Assembly (NCBI GenBank): GCA_022478985.1
Contig: JAKSZP010008057.1
Location: 91,974-155,973 of the forward strand
Origin: Massospora cicadina
Taxonomy: Eukaryota > Entomophthoromycota > Entomophthoromycetes > Entomophthorales > Entomophthoraceae
Direction: 5' to 3'
Length of the DNA: 64,000 bases
The notes beneath the pieces are model-generated. The model had not been told where the DNA came from and searched no databases. It saw only the letters and a program-made list of their open reading frames with translations. The first letter of the stretch is position 1. Each line of letters begins with the position of its first letter. This document shows, one piece after another, positions 46,301-57,370 of the stretch. The translations under genes and the position numbers were made by a program.

Positions 46301-47089
46301 CTTTCAAAGCCGCTACATTGAGAGATTGGAAATTCATTTACTTGTAGACAGAATGTTATGTTCTATATTAAGAACGTCAGGTATTAGAGAATGCTTCTTC
46401 AGCAGATACAATTCTGACTGCATACTTCAAGATGTGTCAGTCAAACCCTGATGTAAGAGAGCTCTTTACACAGAAGTTTGAGAATCATATCAATTTGTTA
46501 ATAGAGAATGGAAAAAATGAGTGCATAATTTAAATACAAACTCTTAGATGTACAGCAACAGCCCTTTGGATTGGGAGCAATATTACCTGTGACTTCTCCT
46601 TATAAATGTTTGAGGGCCAATATCATTTGAGAACCTGAGAATTGTAAATGGCATATTTTGAAACATTTTAGGAGACAACAAGAGCCAGGGGATTACTCAA
46701 AAAAGATGAGTAATGATTGAGATGTTTTGAGGAAGCTTTAAGATATCAGTCATCAAAATTTTCTGATGAGGAACTTTTTCATCACTCTGTGCTCTGCAAT
46801 CCTCAAAAACCCTCCACCTCTTTGATTACTTGATCAGCATCTGGAAAGTTTAAGTGAGGATTAAAGAATGGATCACTCAGCTGAGTTTTCAAGAATAGAT
46901 GCCTTGCAGAAATCAATGTATACTAAGACTTTACAGAATAAAAAAAATCTGATTTTGGATTTTCTAATCCAGTCTTCCATGTTGACCATGATAGAAATTA
47001 TGGCCAGGAGGATGAGAGAGTTGGAGAAGATGCTATGGCAAATGCAATTGAGAGCAATAGTATGTTGTTGGCAGAATTCTGAAATCCTG
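46301..47089 (+). pseudogene. Helitron G region between Rep and helicase
   Basis: The reading is heavily broken. A 74-codon frame at 46868-47092 has no recognised motif. Order and strand suggest the Rep-helicase linker, but the sequence shows little more. Confidence 0.35.
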
Positions 47090-48045
47090 TGAAGGAAGAG
47101 GAGAAAAAACCTCTTTTCTGTTGACAGTTCTGGCGGAACTGGCAAAATTTATGTCTACAACACTTTGATGCATATTTTAAATAGATCGGAAAGAGCATAA
47201 TTCAGTAGCATCAACATGAGTTGCAGCAATATTACTGGGGTGGAAGGATGGCTCACTCAAGGTTTTAGTTATTTAAAGCAAGTAACAAAATCAACATCAC
47301 TCCAGACCCAAGGCCAAAAATCATATCTTGAGTTGGAGGCCGGCAGTTTGATTATCTGGGATGAAGAATCAATGTAACAAGGTTGCGCTATTGAAGTTCT
47401 TGATATGCCTCATTGGGATTTGATAAAAGTAAATTTTCATTTGGAGGTAAAAGCATTTTTAGGGCGAAGACTTCAGGCAATGTTTACCAGTTGTTCTAAG
47501 AGGAGGTCAGGCAGCAATCATTGGAGATTCTCTCAAGTGATGCTTATTTCTACCCATTCAAAGAACTTAAGCTCACCTAAAATATAAGATGAAAGCACAA
47601 CAATAAAGTATTTGCTGAATGACTTTTAAATATTTAAGAAGCCTATTTGCCATATGAAGAAGGTTTTGGTGATAATAAATACCAGATTCCTGAGCCTTGT
47701 GTTGTTAAAAAAAACTGGTAGAGCAAACTTTTGGAAATGATCTTGACCACTTATCCTGTAATTCATTCAAAATGTTACAATCCTGATACTAAAAAATAAA
47801 GATTCGCTTGAGATAGATGATAAGATTGTTGACAAAATTTGTGGCAAAACCAAAATTTACAGCAGCATTAACAATATAATTTAATTATTTATAGAACAAA
47901 ATAATTATACAATGGAGTTCATTAACTTGTAAAATCCTTCAGGAATGCCTCCACACATACTGAGACTGAAGATAGGATTGATTGTCAAGCTGCAGCATAA
48001 CTTAAACACAATAGAAAGAATTATGCAATATAACATGCCTGAATA
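47090..48045 (+). pseudogene. Helitron G Pif1-type helicase, main part
   Basis: Walker A is read at 47113-47170 as FSVDSSGGTGKIYVYNTLM. Walker B lies near 47350-47370 as SLIIWDEESM in the place of DEAS. Frame 47405-47587 continues with a degraded version of the motif III region. At about 47945-48045 comes MPPHILRLKIGLIVKLQHNLN and then ELCNITCLN, in the place of the usual LCNGTRL. The text is cut right there by H1 and resumes near 57380. Confidence 0.8.
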
Positions 48046-48503
48046 TCTATAATAAAAGCAAGTGTTTGTGTGTGTTCATGTGAATGATGCCCAGCCAAAA
48101 TAACAGCATGGAGAGCATTAAAATTTGTGATTATAAGTGGATGGGAGGGGGTACATGTGCATTTCAAGGCCATATTTTTAATTTTCATAATAAAAAAAGT
48201 TTTATATGTAAGAAAAGAAAATTTCTATATGTTTCTAAAGGAAGAAACATATTGTTATGGCTGATAAGTTTCTTATTCAGTTGATTCTTTAGTTTAAATG
48301 GGTTTGCCAATTAGTTGGTATTCAATTGGCTAATTATTAAGTCAATCGTTTTTAATAAGCAGTAAGTTATTGGTTAATTTAATAGTTTATTTGAGTTTTT
48401 AAAGCAGTTGGTAGTTTTAAGTTTCAATAAATTCAATTTGTTATGGGCAAAAGGTTAAGTTTTAGCTAAATTGATAGGTTTGATTGCTCCTAAACTTATC
48501 AAT
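48046..48503 (+). repeat. H1 5' part, repeated at 56767
   Basis: AT-rich sequence that matches 56767-57230 in order: GTGTTTG near the start, a 'ggatgggagggggtacatgtgca' type block (48139 and 56862), and TTTTATATGTAA (48202 and 56930). No coding. Confidence 0.7.
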
Positions 48504-50152
48504 TGTAAGTCCTGGGGACCAGCCCCTACAACTGGATAGGGAGCAGCATCCCTTTTGGACCAAAAGGGGGCTAAAGGCCCAAGTGGCCCCCCTGTTGCAG
48601 TTGAGCGACCTGGCGCATGTTGTTGAGCGCTGGGTGAATGCCCTTCCTCCTAGAGATATTCAGATCCCTCCCCTCCCCTCCCCCTCCCCAACCCTGGTAA
48701 AATTAATAGAGAGGAGCTGCCAGGAGATTATGCAGTCCAGGGGCCATGGGAGGGCCCCTAGGACCCCTCACTCACCAGGGGAAACTTACCAAAATTTTGA
48801 AGAAACATTTAGTGCCAGTATTGGAGCCTGGTCTGCAGATTCTGGGATAACAGAGCCAGTCCAGACTGGGCGGGTCCAAAATCAGATTGGAACTCAATTC
48901 AGGTTGTGAACCAGGTTATGAGTGACTCAGACCAGTTGCCCCTACCCCCTGGAATGGATCTGGGAAGTTCAGATCACATAGATGATCAAATTGAGAGTTG
49001 GACCAGGTTGCGGATGACTGAGCACCAAGGCCACAGCCCCCTGGAACAAATCTGGGAAATCCAAACCATGTGAGCAGTCCAACTCAAATGGTCAAGGCCT
49101 GGATAGGTACCATCAACCTGGTCTGGCTCTAAAAATTCAGGAAAATCTGCAAAAGTTTTTTTGATTTTTGCCAAGATTTTTGGGCATCCCTTCACCCCCC
49201 CCCCCACCCCCCAGCCAACCAAACCCCATCGCTGATCCCCAATCGCTCAATCCCTCAGCATCCCCACTATGTGATTCTCCCAATACTTAGGGCAACTGTC
49301 CTGCCAATGGGCAGTTGTCAGTTCATTTTCTATTCTTCCCGCGCTTTGCGTTAAAAAAAGCTGAATACCCCAAATTCCTTGTCACAGACTCCGCCTAGTT
49401 TGCTTTTCTTCAAAATTCTGCTGATCAATCCAGCAAAGTGTGCCACTGCCCAAATAATCCTCCTGATGATTGCCAAATGGGTCATCCAGTTGCTCAACCC
49501 CGCCACATGGCAGTGGATCATATCTGCAGCAAAATGCCTCATTCTCAATGATAAAGTTGATTATCCATCCATTTTTGCATAATTGTCTAATGCAAACCTA
49601 TCCATTTGATTCGCCATTGGGATTCCAGAGACTGATCCCCCATTGGAGCAGCCTCAGGGCACCCCTGCCCCAATGCCCGCGAGTTTGGCCCCCACACCTG
49701 GCTTGTCCGCTGCTAATCCCACCCACATGTGGGCTCCGGAGCACCCCACCCAAGGGGGCTCACCCTATCACTTGTCACGGGTCTGTTTTCCCCTCTGATG
49801 GCACCCTTGCCCACATGGTGGGCCCTGTCCACCCCTCCCTGGCGCACAGGCTCACTCACTTGTAACCAAAGGCCAGCAACCCGAACCCTGGAGGAGTTGT
49901 CATCCTCCCTGTCTCTCCCACCCTTGGAGGTTGCCCCCACAAGACTCGTGGTTGCCCCCATTGCATCCATCTGGTTTTCCTTGGGGGCCTTCAGTATGTT
50001 TATAAACATTTACTTTCCTCATGTCCCCACTAGATCCCCCCTTCTTCTAGTCGCACAGACCGCTGTGCCCTTGGCATTCTGGGCTCATCACTGGGTGCTC
50101 ACACACCCCAACTGGGAGCCCAGTCTAATTCTTATCAGCCGCTGCCATGACA
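48504..50152 (+). repeat. 5' LTR of element F
   Basis: Long LTR with G+C-rich and C-run segments (for example 49190-49215). Two protein-like frames lie within it, 48510-48905 and 49729-50163. The first resembles a frame in the LTRs of element B. The partner at 54773-56419 is about nine-tenths identical by eye. Confidence 0.92.
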
Positions 50153-51270
50153 TAATGAACTGACCATTAATCCAGGCCTTCTCCACCCTCCTTTCTGGAA
50201 CTGGAAAAGCGTTGGCCTACGCCCTTACCCTAAACGTGCTCTCTCTTTGCAACCTGGCCTTCTCCTGCTGGTTGGCTGCCTCCTTCATCTAAATGTGCCA
50301 CCAGTTTGCGTTGACCTGGTCCCCACCCACCAAGCCCTGGTGACAAGTGTCACCCCATCAGTCAACATGATAGGGTTGGGAGTCCCCCTATTCCTTCTGA
50401 TGAGGTGGCCTAACAAATCTGGGTGTCCTGGCAGAACTTCAGGTGTTCTTCACCGCTAATGGGGGGAAATCTCTTCTTCCCTCTGATGCCCAGCAGAGTG
50501 TAGCTCTCCTCGATGCCCTAGATGGGGATGCCCACCAATGGGTCAGGGAGTGCTCCACTCTGCTGCTAAGTCTGGGAACCCCACCCCCCTACCTGCGCTG
50601 GTCACTTCAGCAGTCCAGGCCATCGAGTCTATACCAGCGCGCCTCCTCCATCTCTTCACACTAGGGCAGACAGTCATGAACCTACCCTCCCTTATCGAAG
50701 CCTTTGCAGTCCTGGCCCCCATGGTGCCCATCCCTCCCGAAATCGCCATCTCCGCCTTCTGAGCTGCCTTGGACCCCACTGCAGCTGCCCATGTATCTTG
50801 GGACCCCCTCCCTGGGTCCTTAGAAGTTGCATTCTCTATGGCCCGTGCAATTGGGGCCAGGCCCTTCCATACCCCACGTGTGCTGTTACAGCTCTTGAGG
50901 TGCCGCGTGCCACCCCTCTCCCCTGCCAGTGGTCACGGCCAAGGGAAGCGCCCCCCAGGCCTTGCCACCCTCTGCGCCCCCTCTGTGCCCACCTTGGGTA
51001 CCCTCCCCTCAGAAGAGCCCCTGCCTGCTGCACCCCCTGCTCTTGCCCCAGATCAGGAGAGTGGGTCCTCGATCTCCCAGGGTCCAGAGCCTGACCATCC
51101 TGGCGCTAGCACCCCCAGTTAACTCAGAGGCCCCCTTGAAGAGAGTGGAGTGGGCATACGCATCAAACCTTGCTGCCACATTTGGGACAAGGATGAAGCA
51201 GAAACCCCTCCCCAGTTACAGAACAGCCCGGCGCCTCTTGGTCAATCTCTTCTGATTATGGGTCATGCCC
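50153..51270 (+). pseudogene. Element F Gag
   Basis: The capsid-like reading is in fragments. SDAQQSVALLDALDGDAHQWV is at about 50475-50545 in frame 50443-50664 (WV after an Ala-rich helix is a usual Ty3 Gag pattern). Next come VQAIESIPARLLHLFTLGQ (50538-50762) and Pro/Ala-rich text to about 51120. No CCHC knuckle was found. The first 20 internal bases (TAATGAACTGACCATTAATC) do not start with TGG. Confidence 0.5.
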
Positions 51271-51702
51271 CCTCCTCGGCTGCCCTCTCTCTTGCCCACC
51301 CCAATAAAGAGGATCAAGCTTACTTCTTGTTCCCTATCTCTTTCCCCTCAGAGTTGGGTGAATTTACTGTGCAAGCCCTCCTTGACACTGGAGCGGCAGG
51401 CAACTTCATTGACCTCAGTGTGGCGCATTCCTTGGACCTGGTGATGGAAGAAGCCTCATCGGTTCTGGGTGCCTCATCAGAACCCATGAAGTCTTACCGC
51501 GTCTGACGCCCTTTGCACTTCTCCATTTACAACTTTGGTATTAGTGACCACTTCTCAGCCATACAGGACTTGCTCTACCCCGTGATCTTGGGGGTGGGCT
51601 GGTGGCAGCGACAGCAGGTCTGCATTAACCTTGCAAATAACTCCTTGTTGTTCTCAAACCTCAAGTTGAGCGGAGAGTTTCCCTTGTTGAAAATCCTCCC
51701 CC
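51271..51702 (+). pseudogene. Element F aspartic protease
   Basis: Frame 51150-51506 has FTVQALLDTGAAGNFIDL, a complete retropepsin active site, near 51365-51415. A single TGA at 51504 interrupts. The next frame, 51513-51749, has YPVILGVGWWQRQQV, the C-terminal motif. It is almost intact, with one stop between the halves. Confidence 0.85.
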
Positions 51703-53213
51703 TTGACACATCCCTCGGCTCTATTTCCCCCGGATCCCACTCCTATTGACCTCCCTTTGGACTTCCCACCCTTCCTAACCCCCTATAAGTCCATCTTTGA
51801 CATGTCGCTGGCTTCCAAGCTCCCCCAACACTCTGAATATGACCTAACGTTTCAGCTGATGGTCGATCTAGTCAAGATCAACTGCCCCCTCTACCCCTAT
51901 ACTGAGGAAGAGGACAAGGCCTTGGGGACTTGGCTAGACGAGATGTTAGAGAAGGGTTGGCTTATCAAGAAATCTTCACCTGTCGCCTCCCTCATAGTTT
52001 TCGCTCAGAAAGCAGATGGCACCCTGCGCCCTTGCGTTGACTATGGCCACCTCAACAACATCACCATCCCTGACCCCTACCCATTGCCATTAGAGAAAAC
52101 CATCGCCCAAGACATTGCCAAATCCCAGGTCTTCTCAAAGTTGGATCTGGTGAACGCCTTTAACCAGGTGAGGGTGGCGAGAGGACATGAGTGGCTCACA
52201 GCTATCTGCACCCTCCAGGGGCTTTTTCAATTCAGAGTGGTGCCCTTCGGACTGAAGAACGCTCCAGCCACCTTCTAACGCTTCATCAATGATATGCTTG
52301 GGGACTTGCGCTTCTCATGCGCTGTAGCCTACATTGATGATATTATAATCCACTCCCCTACCCCAGAGCAACATGCCAAGGATCTAGAAGCAGTGGTGGC
52401 AGCCCTCCACAAAGCAGGAATCTTCGTAAACCCTCAAAGTGCAAATTTTTCTGGGATGAAGTGACATTCTTAGGTAACCTCATCCTGAAGGATGGATATG
52501 CTGTTCCCCCCTCTAAGCTCGAGGTGATCCAGTCTTGGCCTACCCCTACTACACAGAAACAGCTTTGAAGTTTCCTTGGCACCATCACCTTCTTAAGAAA
52601 ATTCTCCTCAGACCTCACCCAACTGGTGGCACCCCTTCTCCCCCTTACTGGGAAGAACGCCCCCTTCAAGTGGTCCCCAGAATGCCAGCAGGCCTTTAAG
52701 TCTATCAAGGAGGTTTTCCTCACCGCCCCAGTCCTGCGGCATGCCGACATCTCCCATACCTTCATTGTAGTCTGCGACGCCTCATTGGTGGCGGTGGGTG
52801 CCATGCTGCTACAGGAGCTTGAGAGGGTCGAGCACCCAGTGGCCTACTACTCCCACAAAATCACTTCCACAGGACAAGCATGGCCAATATATGACAAGGA
52901 GCTAGCAGCAGTGGCACGGTCACTCACCCACTGGCGATACCTCCTGCAGGGCGCCCAGCATGAAATCACCATTCAGACTGACCATAAGGCATTACTATAC
53001 TACCGCAATCCACAGAAGTTGTGGCACCAGCAGACTCGCACATACCAGGACCTATGTGGGTTTCATTTTAAATATGAATTCATAAAAGGCCCCCTGAATG
53101 TGTTGCCGGACATGCTCAGCTGGAACCCATCTCTATCACCCAATGGTGGAGAGGACCTTCTAGAGCTTACTCCTGTAGTGCCCCCTCTAAAATCCTCTCC
53201 TTGGCCCCTCTGA
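51703..53213 (+). pseudogene. Element F reverse transcriptase and RNase H
   Basis: Frame 51703-52278 holds the RT start (YPYTEEEDKALGTWLDEML, FAQKADGTLRPCVDYGHL, FSKLDLVNAFNQVRV, VPFGLKNAPATF). It ends at a TAA where Gln is expected. The YIDDIIIHS box follows at 52330. A one-base loss near 52432 shifts the frame, and a TGA at 52566 stands where Arg is usual. Frame 52626-53213 is RNase H (VVCDASLVAVGAMLL, YDKELAAVARSLTHW, IQTDHKALLYY) and ends in NVLPDMLSWNPS. All catalytic residues are present. Confidence 0.9.
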
Positions 53214-53292
53214 CAGTAGCTTTTGCCTTTCTTTCCCCTGACGCCCCACTCCTCCTCCATGTCCTTGCTTCCCAGACCTGTTGCCCTGAAGG

Positions 53293-54690
53293 TTGGAGCT
53301 TTATACTGACTTAGAGTCTTCAAGTTGGAAGAGAGCCCCATACACCCTGCATGAGGGGACCGTCTGGTTCCACAATTGGGTTCAGGTCCCCCCATCTCTA
53401 TGCAACTGTGTTATTGAGGAACACCATGTCCCCCAGACTGTTGGGCACCCCGGCATCAAGAAGTGTGCCAATCTCATAAAGAGATCTTATAATTGGCCAG
53501 GGTCCTCAAAGGACATCCCCTCCTGGATCTCCTGCTATGTCACCTGCACCCAGGCAAAATCAGACTGTTCTGGGAAGGGGTTGCTACACCCCCTGCAGCA
53601 AGTGGAAGGCCCGTGGACCTCAGTCTCAGTAGACTTCATCGTGGAGCTCCCCCCCTCTAACGGCTCAGATGCTATCATGGTAGTCATTGATCAATTCACC
53701 AAGTTCGCGCTCTTCATCCCCTGCCTCTCCTCCATCACTGCGGTGGAGACCGCAAATTTATTTGTCAACCATTTCTTTGCCATGTTTGGTCTCCCCAAAG
53801 AGATAGTGAGCGACAGGGGACCCCAGTTCACCGCCCGGTTCTGGGAAGAGTTGCTAACCCTCCTCAGCATCAAGCCCTGCAGATCTACAGCCTACCACCC
53901 CCAGTCCGATGGGCAGACTGAGCGGGTGAACCAGGTACTGAAGCAGTACCTGCGCTGTTATGCGACAGCCTCACAGGACACTTGGGCCAAGGACCTGCCC
54001 CTTGCACAGTTTGTGTATAACAAATCACTCCACTCCTCGACCAACCTCTCCCCTTTTGAGGCCACCCTAGGTTACAACCCCTCCTTCCAAATTGGCCCCC
54101 AGCTCTCCTCAGAAGTCCCTGCAGCTGAAGACTGTGTGTGTGCACTCCGCGAGACACATAATCTGGTTCATGAACATTTGACAAAGTCCATCAAGGATTA
54201 CAAAAAGCTTGCTGACTGGAAGCGCCTCCCTGGACACGAGATTGAAGTCAGCTCCCTCATTATGCTAGACACCCGCAATCTTCCCTTAAAAGCCCCCACC
54301 CAGAAACTCTTAGCCAAATGCTCTGTCCCCTTTGAGGTAGAGAAGGACTTAGGCAATGGAGCCTATCATTTGAAGATGCCCGCTTACTGGAAGCAGCATA
54401 ACATCTTCCACACCTCCCTCCTGACCCCCTTCAAAGGGGAAAGGCCAACATCACCAAAGCCAATCCTCGTTGGTGAATCCCAGGAAGTGGAGGTGGAGGC
54501 TATCCTGGCTTCCCAGAGGTCCCGCAGATCTGTTCAATACCTGGTTGCCTGGAAAGGCTACCCCTCATATGAGAACAGCTGGGTGAGTGCACATGACTGC
54601 GCAAATTGCAAGGACCTGATAGAGGAATTCCACAACTCCCACCTGGCAGCCCCCCGTCCTCCCAGAAGTTTTCAGCCATCCTGGCCATAA
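53293..54690 (+). CDS. Element F integrase with chromodomain (open)
   Basis: 465 codons without a stop. The zinc site runs from His (residues 37-46, HHVPQTVGHPG) to CYVTC (80-84), with three residues between the Cys where two are usual. The catalytic core follows, with SVDFIVELPPS (114-124), VSDRGPQFTARFW (170-182) and SDGQTERVNQ (205-214, catalytic Glu). After the C-terminal domain comes the chromodomain, about residues 400-450: VEVEAILASQ, then YLVAWKGYPSYENSWV. The aromatic and acidic residues of the fold are kept. It is probably the end of a Gag-Pol reading, not a protein started at this ATG. Confidence 0.92.
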   Translation: MELYTDLESSSWKRAPYTLHEGTVWFHNWVQVPPSLCNCVIEEHHVPQTVGHPGIKKCANLIKRSYNWPGSSKDIPSWISCYVTCTQAKSDCSGKGLLHPLQQVEGPWTSVSVDFIVELPPSNGSDAIMVVIDQFTKFALFIPCLSSITAVETANLFVNHFFAMFGLPKEIVSDRGPQFTARFWEELLTLLSIKPCRSTAYHPQSDGQTERVNQVLKQYLRCYATASQDTWAKDLPLAQFVYNKSLHSSTNLSPFEATLGYNPSFQIGPQLSSEVPAAEDCVCALRETHNLVHEHLTKSIKDYKKLADWKRLPGHEIEVSSLIMLDTRNLPLKAPTQKLLAKCSVPFEVEKDLGNGAYHLKMPAYWKQHNIFHTSLLTPFKGERPTSPKPILVGESQEVEVEAILASQRSRRSVQYLVAWKGYPSYENSWVSAHDCANCKDLIEEFHNSHLAAPRPPRSFQPSWP

Positions 54691-54755
54691 AACTCCCAGA
54701 GAGGCACAAGAACTATGCCCTAGTCCATGCCCCAGGTGGGGGCCTCCTTCTTGTC

Positions 54756-54772
54756 AAAAAAGGAAAGGGTAG
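54756..54772 (+). promoter_or_regulatory. Polypurine tract of element F
   Basis: AAAAAAGGAAAGGGTAG directly before the 3' LTR. The same tract is found in element B. Confidence 0.8.
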
Positions 54773-56419
54773 TGTAAGTCCTGGGGACCAGCCCCTACAA
54801 CTGGATAGGGAGCAGCATCCCTTTCAGACCAAAAGGGGGCCAAAGGCCCAAGTGGACCCCCTGTCGCAGTTGAGCGACCTGGCACATGTGGTTGATGAGC
54901 GCTGGGTGACTGCCCTTCCTCCTAGAGATATTCAGATCTCTCCCCTCCCCCCTCTCCCCAACCCTGGTAAAATTAATAGAGGGGACCTGCCAGGAGATTA
55001 TGCAGGCCAGGGGCCATGGGCGGGCCCCTAGGACCCCTCACTCACCAGGGGAAACTTACCAAAATTTTGGAGAAACAGTTAGTGCCATTATTGGAGCCTG
55101 TTCTGCAGATTCTGGGATAACAGAGCCAGTCCAGACTGGGCGGGTCCAAAAATCAGATCGGAACTCAATTCAGGTTGTGAACCAGGTTACAAGTGACTCA
55201 GACCAGTTGCCCCTGCCCCCCAGAACAGATATGGGAAGTTCAGATCATGTAGATGATCAAATTGAGAGTTTGGACCAGGTTGCAGACAACTGAGCACCAA
55301 GGCCACAGCCCCTGGAACAAATCTGGGAAATCCAAACCATGTGAGCAGTCCAACTCAAATGGTCAAGGCCTGGATCAGTACCATCAACCTGGTCTGGCCC
55401 CAAAAATTTGGGAAAATCTGTAAAAGTTTATTGACTTTTGCCAAGATTTTGGACATCCCTTCACCCCCCCACCCCCCAGCCAATCAAACCCCATCACTGA
55501 TCCCCAATTTCCCAATCCCTCAGCATCCCCACTATGCGATTCTCCCAATACTTAAGGCAACTGCCCTGCCAATGGGCAGTTGTCAGTTCATTCTCTATTC
55601 TTCCTGCGCTTTGCACTAAGATAAAGCTGAATACCCTGAATGCCTTGTCATGGACTCCGCCTGTTTGCTTTTCTTCAAAATTCCACCAATTGATCCAGCA
55701 AAGTGTGCCACCGCCCAAATAATTCTCCCAATGATTGCCAAATGGGCCATCTGGTCGCTCAACCCTGCCATGTAATGGTGGATCATATCCATAGCAAACT
55801 ACCTCATTCTCAATGATGGAGTCGATTCTCCATCCATTTTTGCATACCTGTCTAATGCAAACCCATCCGTTTAATTCACCATTGGGATTCCTGATACTGC
55901 TCCCCATCAGAGCAGCCTCAGGGCACCCCTTCCCCAATGCCCGCAAGTTCAGCCCCCACACCTGGCTCGTCCACCACTAATCCCACCCACCTGGGGGCTC
56001 CAGAGCACCCCGCCAAAGGGGGCTCACCCCTATCGCTTGTCACGGGTTTGTTTTCCCCTCTGATGGCACCCTTGCCCACATGGTGGGCCCTGTGCCACCC
56101 CCTCCCTGGCGCACAGGCTCACTTACTAGTAACCAAAGGCCAGAAACTATGAACCCTAGAGGAATCATTGTCCTCCCTGCCTCTCCTGCCCTTGGGGGTT
56201 GCCCTGCAAGACTCGCGGTTGCCCCATTGCAACCATCTGGTTTGCCTTGGGGGCCTTCAGTATGTTTACAAACAATTACTTTCCTCACATCTACACTAGA
56301 TCCCCCCTTCTTCTAGTTGCATGGACCGCTGTGCCCTTAGCATTCTGGGCTCACCCAGTGGGAGCTCACACACCCTGACTGGGAGCCCAGTCTAATTTTT
56401 ATCAGCCGCTTCCATGACA
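54773..56419 (+). repeat. 3' LTR of element F
   Basis: Partner of 48504-50152. The first LTR frame is kept here (54780-55030, with SDLAHVVDERWVTALPP). The second is split into shorter frames near 55937-56316. Confidence 0.92.
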
Positions 56420-56766
56420 ACAATGGCCATCTACCAATTTATATACCCTAGTATAAATTTATTATATATTAATGGTCAGCTTACCTTTTCATAGACAGTT
56501 TATATGTTAAATTACATCCACAAAAAACTGTTGGTAAAACTGGCTAGTGACATGATAAAATCTAAAGATATTTGAAAAAAACAAATGCCTTTTTAATGTC
56601 TTAATGGACTTTTACCTCTTAGCCTCAAGCTGTAAAAGTATTGATTATAAATTTAAAATTATAAACACAAGAAACTCCAGATAGATTAAGTAATCTTCTA
56701 TATTTATTAAAATATAAACTAGCCGCTGCATTAACTAACACGGTTATAGCTGTGTGTACCTACTAG
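56420..56766 (+). repeat. H1 3' end
   Basis: AT-rich, no coding. 56490-56766 matches 57985-58246 (shared CCTCTTAGCCTCAAGCTGTA block at 56616 and 58097). It ends in a hairpin and CTAG. Confidence 0.7.
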
Positions 56767-57268
56767 TCTATATATCTATAATAGTAAAAAAGTGTTTGGG
56801 TGTGCATTTGCACAATGCTTAACCAAAACTATAAATATAGAGATTTAAAATTTTGGATATAGGTGGACAGGAGGGGTTCCATGTGCACCACAAAGCCAGG
56901 TTTTTTAAATTCATAGCAAAATAGAAAGTTTTATATGTAATAAGTGAAAATCTTTTATGTTTTTAATGTTAATCATTATATTGTTAAAGGCTTAGCAGTT
57001 TGAATTGGGTTGAGGTAATAGTTAAAATGGGTTTTCCAAGTGGTTGGTGGTTTTGGGTTGATTAATAAGCTTTATGATTTTAGTAAACAGCTAGTAATTG
57101 ATTGATTCAATAATTTAGGTGGTTTTAGTAAGTAATTGGTGGTTTTGGTTGTTATGATAAGTTTAGGTTGCTTTACAAAACAGTTGGTGATTTTTTATGT
57201 TGGTATATTCAATAGTTTTAGTTATTGACAATTGAAATTACCTGGCGTTGCTCAGGTTTATTTATAAG
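56767..57268 (+). mobile_element. Helitron-like piece H2
   Basis: It begins TCTATATATCTATAATAG directly after the CTAG end of H1 and matches the first 458 bases of H1. A hairpin, ACCTG (57240-57244) with CAGGT (57253-57257), lies near its right side. A canonical CTRR end after the hairpin is not seen, so the limit is approximate. No coding. Confidence 0.5.
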
Positions 57269-57370
57269 CTCACATTGTCATAGCCTATAGGCTTTGCCAG
57301 TGCTACACTCGAGCCACTTGGACTAAAAGCTTCACTGTTACCCTGTGGCTGGTGAGCTGATTATCCTAAC
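57269..57370 (-). other. Possible tRNA-like SINE remnant
   Basis: The minus strand has an A-box-like TCAGCTCACCAGCCACAGGG (57353-57334), a B-box-like GGCTCGAGTG (about 57320-57311) and CACTGGC after it, as in the SINEs at 58453 and 61433. There is no clear tail or duplication. This is weak. Confidence 0.25.

Larger units (their letters stand above)
48504..56419 (+). mobile_element. Ty3 chromovirus F, nested in H1
   Basis: LTRs of 1649 bp (48504-50152) and 1647 bp (54773-56419), both TGTAAGTCCTGGGG...CATGACA, enclose gag-PR-RT-RNaseH-IN-chromodomain on the plus strand. The flanks are tcaat (48499-48503) and acaat (56420-56424), four of five equal. A purine tract precedes the 3' LTR. It is the least decayed Ty3 copy here, with a 465-codon integrase frame intact, although RT has two stops and a frameshift. 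It is the same clade as B. Confidence 0.93.
48046..56766 (+). mobile_element. Non-autonomous Helitron H1, containing element F
   Basis: It starts TCTATAATAAAAGC at 48046 after an A. It ends with a hairpin (CACGG 56739-56743, CTGTG 56750-56754, one G-T pair), then TGTACCTACTAG at 56766, followed by T. Its last 280 bases match the 3' end of Helitron G (57985-58246), so G could have moved it. Without F it is about 0.8 kb and has no reading. It splits the helicase of G. Confidence 0.65.

Noticed and set aside
49165..49222. C-run as a telomere- or i-motif-like signal
   Set aside because: It is a simple C run within the F LTR, repeated in shorter form in the 3' LTR (55463-55480).
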